From: CAVQLX01 sp963811605 | GTDB lineage: Bacteria; Desulfobacterota; Binatia; DP-6 | Assembly (NCBI GenBank): GCA_963811605.1 | Contig: CAWESA010000008.1 | Location: 499,091-563,090 of the forward strand | Direction of reading: 5' to 3' | Length of the DNA stretch: 64,000 nucleotides | Notes under the pieces: generated by a model | The model's input: the letters and a program-made list of their open reading frames with translations, nothing else | Database searches by the model: none | What the model was told of the DNA's origin: nothing | Shown: one piece after another, positions 42,287-52,900 of the stretch | Position numbering within the stretch: position 1 is the first letter of the stretch | Layout of the letters: each line of letters opens with the position of its first letter | Program-made: the position numbers and the translations under genes

Positions 42287-45200
42287 TCAGCCCTTTCCGA
42301 GGATGGTGGCGGTGGCGGCGTTCACGGCGGCGTACTTGGCCGCCAGGGCGGCGAGGTTGACGCTCGGCACGTCGGTGGAGAACGACGTCGGCAGGTAGAC
42401 CGCCGGGAGCAAGGTGCCGAGCCACTCGAGCTGGCGCGGGCCGACCCCGCGGACGCGCGCCAGGTCGTGCGCCTCGATGACGGTGTCGAGGAGCGCGTCC
42501 ACGCTCCACGCCGGGCTGGTCGCCGCGGGCGGCACGGCGAGCAGGACGGCCTGCGGCGGGCGGGCGCCGGGAGCGTCGAAGTGGAAGGCGATGCCGGTGG
42601 TCTCCTCGCGGCTCGGCACGATCTCGGGCCAGGCGTCGCAGAAGAGCCCGGCCAGCGGCGCCGTGAAGTCGACCGCGCCGCTCCACTGCGCGACGATCGC
42701 GAGCTGGGCGGCGGGTGCGGCGCCGTCGAAGGGCAGCGCCAGCCAGCGCTCGCCGGCGACGTGCGGCAGCTGCGCCAGCACGAGGTCGGCCGGCGTCACG
42801 TCGGAGCGCAGCAGCTCGGCGGCGGCGCGCACGCGGGCGAGCCGGTCGGTGCCGGGGCGCACCAGCCCCATGCGCTGGAGCCACGCCGCCGGCGCCAGCG
42901 GATCGCCGGCGCACAGCGTCGTGCGGGCGGCGTGCGACGCCGCCAGGTCCGCCGCGTTGGCCACGGTGAAGCGCGGCAGGACGGGGAAGTGCTCGCCCAG
43001 GAGCGCGCGGATGCGCGCGCCGTGCTGCTGCACGCGCTGCCGCGGCGTGGCGGCCGACCCCGCGGCGAGCGCCTGCTCGCGCTCCGCCGCCGCGCGCATC
43101 ACGGCGGCCGCGGCACTCGCCTGCGCGCGCAGGCGCTGGCGGTACGCCGGGTCGGAGGCGCCGATCGGCGGCGCTTGCGGTACCGCCCCCGCGACCCCGA
43201 GCGCCGCGGCCGCCCACAGGCCCTTGCGCAGCGCCGCCTCGCTGGAGCTCGTCTTCGCGATCAGGGCGTCGAGCCCGGCCAGCGCCCGGCCGAACGCCGC
43301 CGCCAGCGCGCCGGCGCGCGCGCCGAGCTGCGCGTCGTCGAGCCGCTCGTCGCCCGCATCCTGCGGCAGCGCGAGGTCCGCCGCCGTCGCCGGCCGCTGC
43401 GCGGTGATGAGCGCGTAGATCTGCCGCATGAGGCCGCGGAAGGCGCCCAGGCCGATCGTGCGGGCGGCCGATCCGGCCGGCGGCGCGTCGAGCAGCGTGA
43501 GCGCGGTCCCGGGCGTGGGCGCCCGCACCTGCGCGGCCATGAGCTGGACCAGGCGCTCCTCCAGCTCGGAGGGCGCGTCACGCCCCGTCGCCTGCGCCGC
43601 CATGACGAGCGAGAGCGGCGACAGGCCGAGCTGCCGCAGCGTGCCGGTGAGCGCCTGCGTCGCGCCGCTGGCGCTGGCGGCGAACTTCACGTGCGTCGGA
43701 TTGCCGATCAGGCGCGCGATCCAGGCGTTCAACCGCGGCTCGGCGGCGGCGCGGGCATCGGTCGGCATCGTGGCCCACGACGCGGGCAGCGACTGGTCGC
43801 CGATCAGGACGAGGAGGCGATGGGTGAAGCTCGTTCCGGTACGCGGCGTGCGCACGAAGTCCATGCGCGGTGGCCGCTCCTGGCGGTCGAGGGCGGCGAG
43901 CACGGCGCCGGCGCGCTCGTTGTTGCCGACAACGTTCTGGTGCACCGCCTCCGCCACCATGACGTCGGCGACGGCGTCGTACAGGTCGGCGAGCCGATCC
44001 AGCTCCTGCGCGAGCGCCGCCTGATCGGTCGGCGGGGGAGCCGGCTCGAGCGCGCCGAGCAGCGTCTCACGCCCGGTGCGCCAGCGATCGAGGAGGGCGA
44101 CGCCGTCGACCACGTCGCGCGCCGCGATCGCCTCGGTCGGGGCGTCGGCCGCGGTCGCGGAGCCGTCGGGCCGCAGCGGGGCGAGGCGGCGGAAGGGGAG
44201 GATGTACTGCGCCAGCGTCAGGCTGCGCACCCGCACGGCACGCTCGAAGCGGTAGCCGAGGAGGGCGGCCAGCGGCTGTCCCTGCGTCACGCCGTCGAGC
44301 AGCTGGAGGGCGGTGCGCACGCGCGCCGAGCTCAGGTCGAGCTGGAGGGCGCTGTGCTCGGCGTCGTCGTGTGCCAGGTGCCCGCTACGCAGGACTGCCG
44401 CCGTCGCCGCCTGCGGCAGCGAGGGCGCGTGGACGAAGCCCTGGCTGCTCGCCGCACCGCGCGGCCGCAGATCGTCGAGCCAGCCGTACGCGCCGAGGTG
44501 TACGCCGGTGGGCGTCGCCGCCCGCAGCGACCCGAGCCGGCGCGTGGCGAGCGACGTGTACCAGGCGTCGAGGCGGTAGGCGTACGCGTCGAGCATGCCG
44601 CGCAGGGCGCGATCGAGCTGCTCGGCGGGACGTGCCGACAACCACTCGAGGCTGGTGAGCGTGTCGCCGAGGGCCCGGTAGTCGGGCGGCACGGTGGCGC
44701 CCTTCTGCACCCTGGTGGTGACGAACTGGCGCACCGTCTGCTGGCCCGTCAGGGCCGGAATGACCAGCCGCGACGCCTCCGACGGCGCGGTCACCGCCAC
44801 GCCGGCGCCGGGCGCGGGTCGCGCCACGACCTCGATGGCGACGAACTCCGATGCCCGCATCAGGCTCACCTCGGGGAGCGCCGTGATCAGGCCGGAGGTG
44901 ACGCGGTAGCCGTCGATCGTGCGCATGTCGGCGCGGTGCAGCTCGCGCGCGACGGCGTGCGCGACCAGGGCCTCCAGGAGGGTGCTCGCGTCCTCGCGCG
45001 CCTTGATGGCGTCGTAGGTCCCGCTGGTGCGCGCGAGCGCCGCGATGTCGCGCAGGTAGTTGGTGGTGAGGCGCGCGCCGGGCGCGATCGGCTTCACGTC
45101 GACCAGCGGGACGCGGAGCGGGTAGTCGGCGGGATGTGCCGTGAAGCCCGCGATGTCGGGACGGCGCGACCAGCCGAGCTGGCCGCCGACCAGCTCGGTG

Positions 45201-46639
45201 ATCTGCTCCTGCGCCGAGGCGTGCATCTCGAAGCCGCGCGCCGCGCTGACGGCGAGCGGCCCGAGCACCGCGCGGAAGCGGAAGGTGGCCGACAGCGGCG
45301 TGGTCTGGAGGAGCGCGGCGAGGTCGGTGTCGACGTTCGACGAGCGGCCGAGACGCGGGGTGCGCCCGACCGCGGAGTCCCAGAAGGGACGCAGCCGGCC
45401 GAGCAATCCCGACAGCTCGGTCTCGAAGCGGCCGTCGGCCGAGGGCGTGAAGCGGCGCGACGCCACCACGGGAAGGATCGCGTACGGCTGCCTCCCGACG
45501 CGGAGGGCGGGGAACGGACCGCCGGGGAAGAGGTGGCGGCGCACGTGGTCGCGCACCAGTGCCGTGGCCGCGTCGGGCAAGAGGGGACTCAGGAAGTCGG
45601 TGAGGTAGGCGCCGAGCGAGCTCTCCCAGAGCGCGTTGGCGAGATGCGAGGCGACGTCCTGCTCGCGGGCGGTGGCGCCGGGGATGGCGGTGAGCAGGTC
45701 CTTCGACGACGGCTTGATGCCGAGCGCTCGCAGCAGGCGGTCGCTCGCGGCGCCCGCGACGGCGGCGCTGCTCGGATGGTGCTCGGGATCGAGCGCGGCG
45801 GCCAGGGCGTCGCCGGGCGGCGGGCCGCCCGGCGGCGCGGCCGCGGTGACGTTGGTGGGCATGCCGGGATCGAGCGCCGACAGCCCGTCGGTGTACACGT
45901 GCGTCGCGAGCAGCTGGCGCACTGCTGCGGCGGCCTTTGCCGGCGTGAGCGTCCAGTCGACGCCGAGCACGAGCAGGCGATCGAGCCCGGCCATGAGCGA
46001 CTGTCCGGCGGCGACGTCGGCGGCGCCGATGCGCACGGCCATGCCGACCCGCTCCGCCTCGTCGAAGTCGATCAGCCAGCGCGCCGAGGGCTGGAGCGGC
46101 AGCGCGTCGGCGGGCGCCGGCGGCGCCGTCTCGTCGTCGGGCGCGACGGTGACGTCGAGGGTGTCGGCGACGGCGTTCGTCCACTTGCGGAAGACCTCGC
46201 GACCGCCCTGCTGCCCGATCACGACCCAGCGCTCGGGCAGCGCGGTGGCGCGCGCCGCCCGGGACCAGCCGCCCGGCCGCTGCGGCGTGTCCGGGAAGGT
46301 CGGGGCCGCAACCTTCCCGATCTGCGCGACGTTCTTCGGCTTGAGCGCCTGCACCACCCAGGCGGCGCGCGCCGGACCGAGCACGCCCGAGAGAGCGGTC
46401 CACGGCGACGACGTCCGCGTCGCGGGCTTCGGCTCGGCGAAGCGCTGCGTCCAGTAGGCGATCCCGGCGTCGCGCTCCGCCGTCGTGAGCTCGGGCTCGT
46501 GGGCGTCGACGTGGATCTGGTCCGGGAAGATGCGCACCCGCAGCTCGGCATCGACGAAGCGCGCCTCGAGGCGGACGGGGAGCAGCGCCACGGGAACGCC
46601 GCCCGCCAGCGCCGCGATCCGGGGGGCGAAGTCAGCCAC
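42287..46639 (-). CDS. Giant-operon protein D, unknown (1450 aa)
   Basis: A very large soluble protein, started at a GTG overlapping the end of protein C by 8 bp. It opens with VPVALLPVRLEARFVDAELR and VRIFPDQIHVDAHEPELT. The central region has GGPFPALRVGRQPYAILPV, LDAYAYRLDAWYTSLATRR and GVHLGAYGWLDDLRPRG, then FVHAPSLPQAATAAVLRSG and LGYRFERAVR. These blocks recur in uncharacterised proteins of similar size in other phyla, as far as I recall. The rest is Ala-rich helices. No signal peptide and no recognised active site. It is the largest protein of the operon and may form a scaffold (inference). Confidence 0.85.
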   Translation of the reverse strand: MADFAPRIAALAGGVPVALLPVRLEARFVDAELRVRIFPDQIHVDAHEPELTTAERDAGIAYWTQRFAEPKPATRTSSPWTALSGVLGPARAAWVVQALKPKNVAQIGKVAAPTFPDTPQRPGGWSRAARATALPERWVVIGQQGGREVFRKWTNAVADTLDVTVAPDDETAPPAPADALPLQPSARWLIDFDEAERVGMAVRIGAADVAAGQSLMAGLDRLLVLGVDWTLTPAKAAAAVRQLLATHVYTDGLSALDPGMPTNVTAAAPPGGPPPGDALAAALDPEHHPSSAAVAGAASDRLLRALGIKPSSKDLLTAIPGATAREQDVASHLANALWESSLGAYLTDFLSPLLPDAATALVRDHVRRHLFPGGPFPALRVGRQPYAILPVVASRRFTPSADGRFETELSGLLGRLRPFWDSAVGRTPRLGRSSNVDTDLAALLQTTPLSATFRFRAVLGPLAVSAARGFEMHASAQEQITELVGGQLGWSRRPDIAGFTAHPADYPLRVPLVDVKPIAPGARLTTNYLRDIAALARTSGTYDAIKAREDASTLLEALVAHAVARELHRADMRTIDGYRVTSGLITALPEVSLMRASEFVAIEVVARPAPGAGVAVTAPSEASRLVIPALTGQQTVRQFVTTRVQKGATVPPDYRALGDTLTSLEWLSARPAEQLDRALRGMLDAYAYRLDAWYTSLATRRLGSLRAATPTGVHLGAYGWLDDLRPRGAASSQGFVHAPSLPQAATAAVLRSGHLAHDDAEHSALQLDLSSARVRTALQLLDGVTQGQPLAALLGYRFERAVRVRSLTLAQYILPFRRLAPLRPDGSATAADAPTEAIAARDVVDGVALLDRWRTGRETLLGALEPAPPPTDQAALAQELDRLADLYDAVADVMVAEAVHQNVVGNNERAGAVLAALDRQERPPRMDFVRTPRTGTSFTHRLLVLIGDQSLPASWATMPTDARAAAEPRLNAWIARLIGNPTHVKFAASASGATQALTGTLRQLGLSPLSLVMAAQATGRDAPSELEERLVQLMAAQVRAPTPGTALTLLDAPPAGSAARTIGLGAFRGLMRQIYALITAQRPATAADLALPQDAGDERLDDAQLGARAGALAAAFGRALAGLDALIAKTSSSEAALRKGLWAAAALGVAGAVPQAPPIGASDPAYRQRLRAQASAAAAVMRAAAEREQALAAGSAATPRQRVQQHGARIRALLGEHFPVLPRFTVANAADLAASHAARTTLCAGDPLAPAAWLQRMGLVRPGTDRLARVRAAAELLRSDVTPADLVLAQLPHVAGERWLALPFDGAAPAAQLAIVAQWSGAVDFTAPLAGLFCDAWPEIVPSREETTGIAFHFDAPGARPPQAVLLAVPPAATSPAWSVDALLDTVIEAHDLARVRGVGPRQLEWLGTLLPAVYLPTSFSTDVPSVNLAALAAKYAAVNAATATILGKG

Positions 46640-49600
46640 CGGGCTGCACCATGCTGCGGCCGTGGATCGCCACCCGCATCGGCTTCTGCTGCGTGATGAC
46701 GGCGAGGTGCGCGGCGTGATCGACGAAGCGCGCGGCGCCGAGCTGCTGGCCGGCGAGCGGGCTGCCGGCGATGTGGAGGTAGCCGCCGGGCGCGGTGCCG
46801 GTGTGCGCCCAGGTGGCGTCGGACCACGAGGTCAACGCGGGCGGTGCGCCACCGCCGATCATCTCGTCGAACCCGAAGCGCGGCTCGGTGGGCTGCTGCT
46901 GGAGGACGAAGAACCAGCCGTCGCCCTCGCGGAGATCGGCGTCGGTGAGATCGAAGCCGGCGAAGGCGATGTCCTCGCCGAGCACGCCGGCGAAGACCGG
47001 GCGCCGGATGTCGGCGGTGGCCGGCGGGTTCCTGAGCGCGCCGTTGCGCGAGCGCCAGGCATAGAGCGACGTGTTCGGATAGCGGCGCAGCAGGCGCCCG
47101 CGCACCAGGAGCGCGATCTGGCCGCCGGGGCCGCCGCGGCCGTTGGCGCCGAGCGCGCCGGCGGCGGGCCAGAGATGGATGGGCTGGATGTCGGCGCCGC
47201 CGTCGCTCCAGGCCCAGAAGCGCCGGAAGGGCGTGCCGCGCTGATCGGTGGGGAAGGCGCGCCACAGCAGCTCGCGGTTCATCTCCTGGTTCAGTCCGAC
47301 CAGCACGGCCTCGACGAAGCGCGGGTTGGTCTCCAGCAGCGTGATCGCGTCGGCGGGGATCTCGCCGACGCCGGGCAGGAAGCGCGACGGGTCGTAGCGT
47401 GCCAGGTAGTCGTACACCGCGACGTCGATCCCGGGCGCCGCCATGATGCGATCGAGCGTCGGCACGACGTCGAGCCCGGCGACGGAGCCGTCGAGCACGC
47501 GCGTGCCGCCGGCGACCAGGATGGTGCCGAGCCGCGCGGGCACGGTGCGGCGCGGATCGGTGCGCGTCACCAGCGTGTCGCGCGCGCTCGCGACGGCGAA
47601 GGCGACGAACGACCGCTGCGGCGCCGCGGGGCCGACCTGTCCCGCGGGCGCGACGGTGAGGAGCGCGGTCTGGAAGCGTGCGATCGTCGGCGCGTCGCGC
47701 ACCGGCGGCGGCAGGGTGATCGACGGCTCCCCGAGGACGGGGCCCGTCGTTCCCGCGCCGCCGGTGAACACCCCACCGGTGCTCCCGCCGCCGGCCAGCA
47801 CGCCCCCGTCGAGCGGCAGCCTGCCGGCGACCGGCGCCGCACGCGGCCGCATGATCGCCGTCGCGCCCGCTATCCTGGGGGGTGCGGCGCCGGACGGATC
47901 CAGGGCGGCGGGCGGCAGCGTGGACAGGACGGCGCCGGCGCGTCCGACGCTCGCCGGGTCGAGCGTGGCGACGACCGTGCCCGGCAGACCGCCCGGCCCG
48001 CGGACGACCACGTGCCCGCCGGCGTCGACGTCGAGCGCATCGACCCGCACCGGCTGCTCGGGCTGCGCGGTCACGAGGAGCGCCGCCTCGCCCGACATGG
48101 AGGCGGTCGCGCGCGTGACGGCGCCGAGCGTGCCGACGAGCGTCTGCCCCGGCGTCCGCGCGGCGTCGACCAGCTCCCGCACGCGCACGAGGTGCTCCTC
48201 GTCCAGCAGGCCAGCCGACAGGTCGTCGCGCGCCACCAGGTGCGGCGCGGGGTCGGCGGCGACGGCGGCGGAGTCGGTGCGGAGCTGGCGGACGAGCGAC
48301 GCGTCGACGGAGACGGGCAGGCCGGTGGGGGTGAGATCGACCGTGGCGTCGCCGGTCGCCGGCACCGGCAGCGCGGCGAGGGCGGGAACGCCGGCCAGCC
48401 CGTGCGGCACGAAGCCGGTCGGATCGACCTCGAGCGTCCCGCTGGCGAGGCCGGCGACGAGGCGGACGGGCGCGGCGACGCGACCGGCGGCGGCGGCGAG
48501 CCGTTCGGCGGCGCGGCGGGCGGGGCGCTGCGCGCTGGTGAGGCGGCGCAGCGCCGGGTCGGCCGACGCGTCCGGCAGGCTCGAGCGTGCGATCGCCGCC
48601 GCCACGGTGGCGGCGCCCTCCCTGGTGCGGTCGTGGAGCGGCGCGGCGATCTGGAGGAGGCGATCGGCGGGCAGCGTGGCGAGGTGCTTCGAGTGCACGC
48701 GGGCGAGCGCTTCCAGCGACAGGCGCGCGCGCCCGAGCAGGCGGTTGGCCTCGAGGATGCGGCCCACCTGCTCCCAGCACCACTGCATGAACTCTTCCTG
48801 GTTGCCGCGCTCGAGCTCGGCGCCCAGCCCGGCCGCGGCGCGGGCGCGCGGGTCGAGGTTGAGCTCGCGCAGCCATGCCGGCAGGTCGGCGGGAATGGTC
48901 TGCTGGCGCGCGTGCCACGCGCCGTAGATCGGGGGCCCCAGCACCGGCGTGGTGGGCGTGGAACCTGCCTGCGCCTGCTCGGCGGCGGCGTCGAGCGCCG
49001 TCTGCAGCGTCGCCTGCAGCGCGACCGGCACGTCGCCCAGCGTGCCGGACGAGCGCCTCGGTGCGCGCAGGGCGCCGTCCATCTCGAGGTAGCCGGCGGG
49101 ATCGTCCGGAGGGGTCGCCGGCAGCTCCGGGCCCGCGCCGCCGACGTACATGCGCTCGACGCCGACGCTGTCGGGCGCGGCGAACGGCTTCAGGTGTCGC
49201 GCCAGCGATTCGAAGTCGCCCGCGGGGCCGGTGGTGAACTCCCAGTGGAAGTACACCGGCAGGCGCACGTCGCCGGTGGCGGGGGTCGGCCACGCGGGAC
49301 CGAGCACGGCATCGGGCGCCGGCGCGCCGCCGAGCCCGCGCAGGACGCCGGCGTCGAAGGCGGGCACGAGACAGGCGGCATAGCGCTTCCCGGGCTCGAG
49401 ACGGCGCGGCGCGACGATGCGCGACACGTTCATCGACGGGTTGGCGGCCAGCTCGGCCGGCAGGTCGACGGTGCCCGCCTGCGTGATCGCCTGCGCGTGC
49501 GCCCAGGCCCACGACTCGGACAGATCGGGCAGCTCGCGATCCGCCACCGCGGCCGGCACGACGATCAGCGGCAGCGGCCGTCCCGGCTCGACGCGTGGCG

Positions 49601-49976
49601 CGTCGACCACCGACAGATCGACGACGACGAGCACGCACCACGGCCGCAGGCGATCGTTCGCGCCGCTCGACGCCGGCGTGAACAGCCACGGCAGGTCGGG
49701 CGGGTCGAACTCGATGAGGGGGAAGTAGTTGGGCTCGACGTCGGCGCTGCCCGGACGCGGATCGGTGCGGATGACGAGACGCGGATCGACGCCGACGATG
49801 TCGCCGGGCCCGTACAGCGACAGGTCGAAGCGGTGCTCGGGCATCGCGCGCAGCGTGAGTCCGATGCCGACCGTCGCGCGGGCGGGCAGGGCGGCGCCGG
49901 CGTCGACCGCCGGGACGCGGTCGGCGAGGCCGCGCCGGGCCCAGGGCAGGAAGCGATAGGTGCTGGCGGCGGCCAC
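46632..49976 (-). CDS. Giant-operon protein C, unknown (1114 aa)
   Basis: Starts at a GTG three bases after the DUF6603 stop. The N-terminus YRFLPWARRGLADRVPAVD, then YGPGDIVGVDPRLVIRTDPR and DLPWLFTPASS, resembles a conserved family of uncharacterised long bacterial proteins. Later parts are beta-rich (VRVDALDVDAGGHVVVRGPG) with a Gly/Thr hinge (GGSTGGVFTGGAGTTG). The C-terminal 200 residues (MNRELLWRAFPTDQRGTPFR, RFWAW) are aromatic-rich. No export signal. Probably assembles with D and E. Confidence 0.85.
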   Translation of the reverse strand: MAAASTYRFLPWARRGLADRVPAVDAGAALPARATVGIGLTLRAMPEHRFDLSLYGPGDIVGVDPRLVIRTDPRPGSADVEPNYFPLIEFDPPDLPWLFTPASSGANDRLRPWCVLVVVDLSVVDAPRVEPGRPLPLIVVPAAVADRELPDLSESWAWAHAQAITQAGTVDLPAELAANPSMNVSRIVAPRRLEPGKRYAACLVPAFDAGVLRGLGGAPAPDAVLGPAWPTPATGDVRLPVYFHWEFTTGPAGDFESLARHLKPFAAPDSVGVERMYVGGAGPELPATPPDDPAGYLEMDGALRAPRRSSGTLGDVPVALQATLQTALDAAAEQAQAGSTPTTPVLGPPIYGAWHARQQTIPADLPAWLRELNLDPRARAAAGLGAELERGNQEEFMQWCWEQVGRILEANRLLGRARLSLEALARVHSKHLATLPADRLLQIAAPLHDRTREGAATVAAAIARSSLPDASADPALRRLTSAQRPARRAAERLAAAAGRVAAPVRLVAGLASGTLEVDPTGFVPHGLAGVPALAALPVPATGDATVDLTPTGLPVSVDASLVRQLRTDSAAVAADPAPHLVARDDLSAGLLDEEHLVRVRELVDAARTPGQTLVGTLGAVTRATASMSGEAALLVTAQPEQPVRVDALDVDAGGHVVVRGPGGLPGTVVATLDPASVGRAGAVLSTLPPAALDPSGAAPPRIAGATAIMRPRAAPVAGRLPLDGGVLAGGGSTGGVFTGGAGTTGPVLGEPSITLPPPVRDAPTIARFQTALLTVAPAGQVGPAAPQRSFVAFAVASARDTLVTRTDPRRTVPARLGTILVAGGTRVLDGSVAGLDVVPTLDRIMAAPGIDVAVYDYLARYDPSRFLPGVGEIPADAITLLETNPRFVEAVLVGLNQEMNRELLWRAFPTDQRGTPFRRFWAWSDGGADIQPIHLWPAAGALGANGRGGPGGQIALLVRGRLLRRYPNTSLYAWRSRNGALRNPPATADIRRPVFAGVLGEDIAFAGFDLTDADLREGDGWFFVLQQQPTEPRFGFDEMIGGGAPPALTSWSDATWAHTGTAPGGYLHIAGSPLAGQQLGAARFVDHAAHLAVITQQKPMRVAIHGRSMVQPGG

Positions 49977-49979
49977 GCG

Positions 49980-52900
49980 TCAGGCTCCCGCCAGCTCGAA
50001 CCGCTCGACCAGCTGCGAGCGCGCGGCGTCGGCGGGCTTGAAGCGTTGCTCGGCGATCATCTGGACGCTCGCCGCCTGACCGCTCAGGCGGACGGCGGGA
50101 TCGGCGGCGAAGCCGGCGCGGTCGGCGGCCGCCAGCGGCGGGGCGGAGAGCGCGACGCTGGCGACCGTCCTGGCGGCCATGCGCTCGGCCGCCCGCTGCG
50201 GCGCGCGCCCCGCGGCGCCGCCGGCGGCGAGGGCGCGGATCAGATCGTGCTGGAGCGCGGCCCGCGTGAGCGCCGGGTCGCGACGCGTCTCAGTGCCGCC
50301 GTCAGGGGTGATGTCGAGATAGGCCGTCTCGTACTCCATGTCGGCGGCGAGCGCGTTCGCGCTCGTGTGGAAGGCGTCGGAGCTGAACTCGACGCCCGCA
50401 TCCATCTCCTCGAACGACGGGCGGGTGAGCTTCTCGTCCTCGGTCATGTCGACGAACTGGGCGCGGGCGAAGTGCTCGCGCACGGCGGCGCGCGGCGGTG
50501 CCGGCGCGCCGCCCAGCGTGACCGACGCGACGTCGAACAGGTTGGGCCCGGTGATGCCGCCGTTGCCGTACTTCTCGAGCGCCAGGCCGAACGGCACGAC
50601 GCGCTGGCTGAAGACGAAGCGGCCGAGCGGGTGCGCGAGCGGCGTCAGGTCGCCGGGAGGAGGCGCGAGGGTGACCATGGCGGAGCTTCCCGCCGGCAGC
50701 TGCGCCGACCAGTTCTCGCTCCGGTCGAGCTCGGCGGCGAGCAGCGCCTGCACGTCGGTGGGCGGGGCGGCGAGCGCGGGCGCCTCTCCCCACGACTCGT
50801 CGAACGACTTCGAGATGTCCCACCACAGGATGGAGAAGGTGACCTTGCCGGTCAGGTGCCAGAGGCCGGGTCCCTCGACGGTGCCGGCCACCTTCACCCC
50901 TGCCAGCGTGTGGCCCTTGTAGGTGACCTCGGCGGTGATGCGGAAGTCGGCGATGAAGTGGGTGTAGGGATCGAGGTAGACGAGGACGTCGAAGCCGATC
51001 TCGCCCTTCACCCCGACCGGGCCGATCTTGCCCGACGCCGCCAGGTCCATGCCGGCCTGGATGGTCGCCGGGGTGAGCGCGAGGTAGCCCGCCAGGCGGA
51101 TGTGGAAGCGGCCGACGTCGAACGCCGCACCCAGGCGGTCGATGGCGCCGCTCATCTGCGCCGGCACGTCCTTGAAGCGCGGGTTGAAGCCGCCGGCCGC
51201 AAGCAGGAAGCGCGGCCGGTCGCCGTACTCGCCCCACACGCCGAGACCGCCCGTGATGTCGATGAACGCGATGCGCGAGTCGGCACGCAGGTCGGCGAGG
51301 AAGCCGTAGCGCTTGGCGGCGGCCTCCCAGAAGCCGAGCACGTCGACGACGAGGTGCACGACCGTGACGTCGGGATCGTCCTTGGCGGCGCCGATCTCGA
51401 CGCGCAGGCTGCCGACGAGCACGACGCGCGAGAAGGCGATCGGCCCGGGCGCCCCGCCGAAGACGTTGTCGACCTCGACCAGCAGGGCGACGCGGGCGAA
51501 CAGGATGCGCGGCGTGCCCCACCCGATGTCGATCATCGGGCCGATGGTCAGGCTGCGCGGTGACGAGGGGAAGAGCGTGCGCAGGCGGCCGAGGATGCGT
51601 GGCGCGTCGCCCACCGGGTCGTCCGGGAAGAGGATGTCGTCGAACGCCTTCGTCTTCATCCCGGCGATGAGCTGGTCGACGTCGACGCCGCGCTGGAGCC
51701 CGATCAGGCCGCCGATCCCTTCCAGCATGAAGCCGAAGGAGAGCTGGATGGGCGGCAGGTCGGCGTAGAGCATGAGCAGCAGCGACCAGTCCTTGCCGGT
51801 GGTGAGCTCGCCCAGCGCCTTCACACCGACGGTGCCGACCTGCAGCTCGAGCGCGCCCGCGTACGTGCTCTTCGCGGCATCGAAGGCGAGGAAGCCGCCG
51901 CCGGACACGATGCCGGCGTCGAGCGACAGGCCGAGGCCGTCGGGCGGCTTGAAGCCGACCGCCAGATCGACGGGGCCGAGGTTGCCGCCCGGCTGCTGGG
52001 CGACGACGAGCTGCGCGCCGATGCCCTGCGCGACGGCCGTCACCGGCCCGAGCTGCAGCGCCACGTCGAGTCCGACCAGCACGCGGCCGCCGGGCGGCTG
52101 GTCCTGCGCGGCGGGACGGATGGCGGCGCGGAGCTGCTGCAGCCGCACGGGTCCGGCGCTCTCGGCGATCGGCCGCGACAGCTCGAGACCGGCGCCGCCG
52201 ACGAAGTAGACGCCTCGCCGGGTGGAGACGCCGAGGGCGGCGTCGAAGGTGAGCTCGAGGCCGGGCACGACCGCGCGCAGGAAGCCGTCGGCCTCCCCCA
52301 TGTGCACGCGGACGACGGCGGCCTTGACGCCGGCTTCGACCAGCAGCTCGGAGGCCTGCGCGGCGTCGAACGACACGGCGGCGCGCGCCTCGACGCCGCT
52401 GACGAACACGCCCGAGTCGCCGGAGAAGGTGACGAGTCCGACCGGATCGGCGGTGGCGCGCCGCTCGACGCGCGCCTCGAAGGTTCCCGTCGCCTCGGCG
52501 CCGGCGCCGTCGAGATCGGTGACGATGCGGACGCCCCGTCCGGGACGCGCGAGAACGCCGAAGCCGGCCTGCAGGTCGAGCGAGCTGGTGACGCCGGCCA
52601 CCCAGTCGCCCAGCGCGTCGAGCTCGATCTCGGCGGCGAGCTGGCCGTCGGCGAAGGGCAGGAGGGCGAGACCCTCGCGGTCGTGGTCGTTTGGCGGCAG
52701 GACGACGAGCGCCAGCCCGGCCTCGACCGCGGCGCCGGTGGTCTCGGCGCTGAGCAGCGGCAGGCGCAGCTCGGCGGGTGTGGCGGGGCGCGCGGGATCG
52801 ACGGCCGCCGCGCCCGCGAGGGTCGCGGCGCGCCGCAGGTCGGCGCCGCGCAGCTCGACGGGAATCTGCAGCGCCATGGCGAGGAGGAAGAGGCGGCGGA

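Noticed and set aside
42467..51563. Two open frames of about 1400 and 1700 codons on the + strand opposite the giant operon
   Set aside because: Both are antisense to proteins with conserved-looking blocks, cross gene boundaries without regard to starts and stops, and have no ribosome sites or domains.
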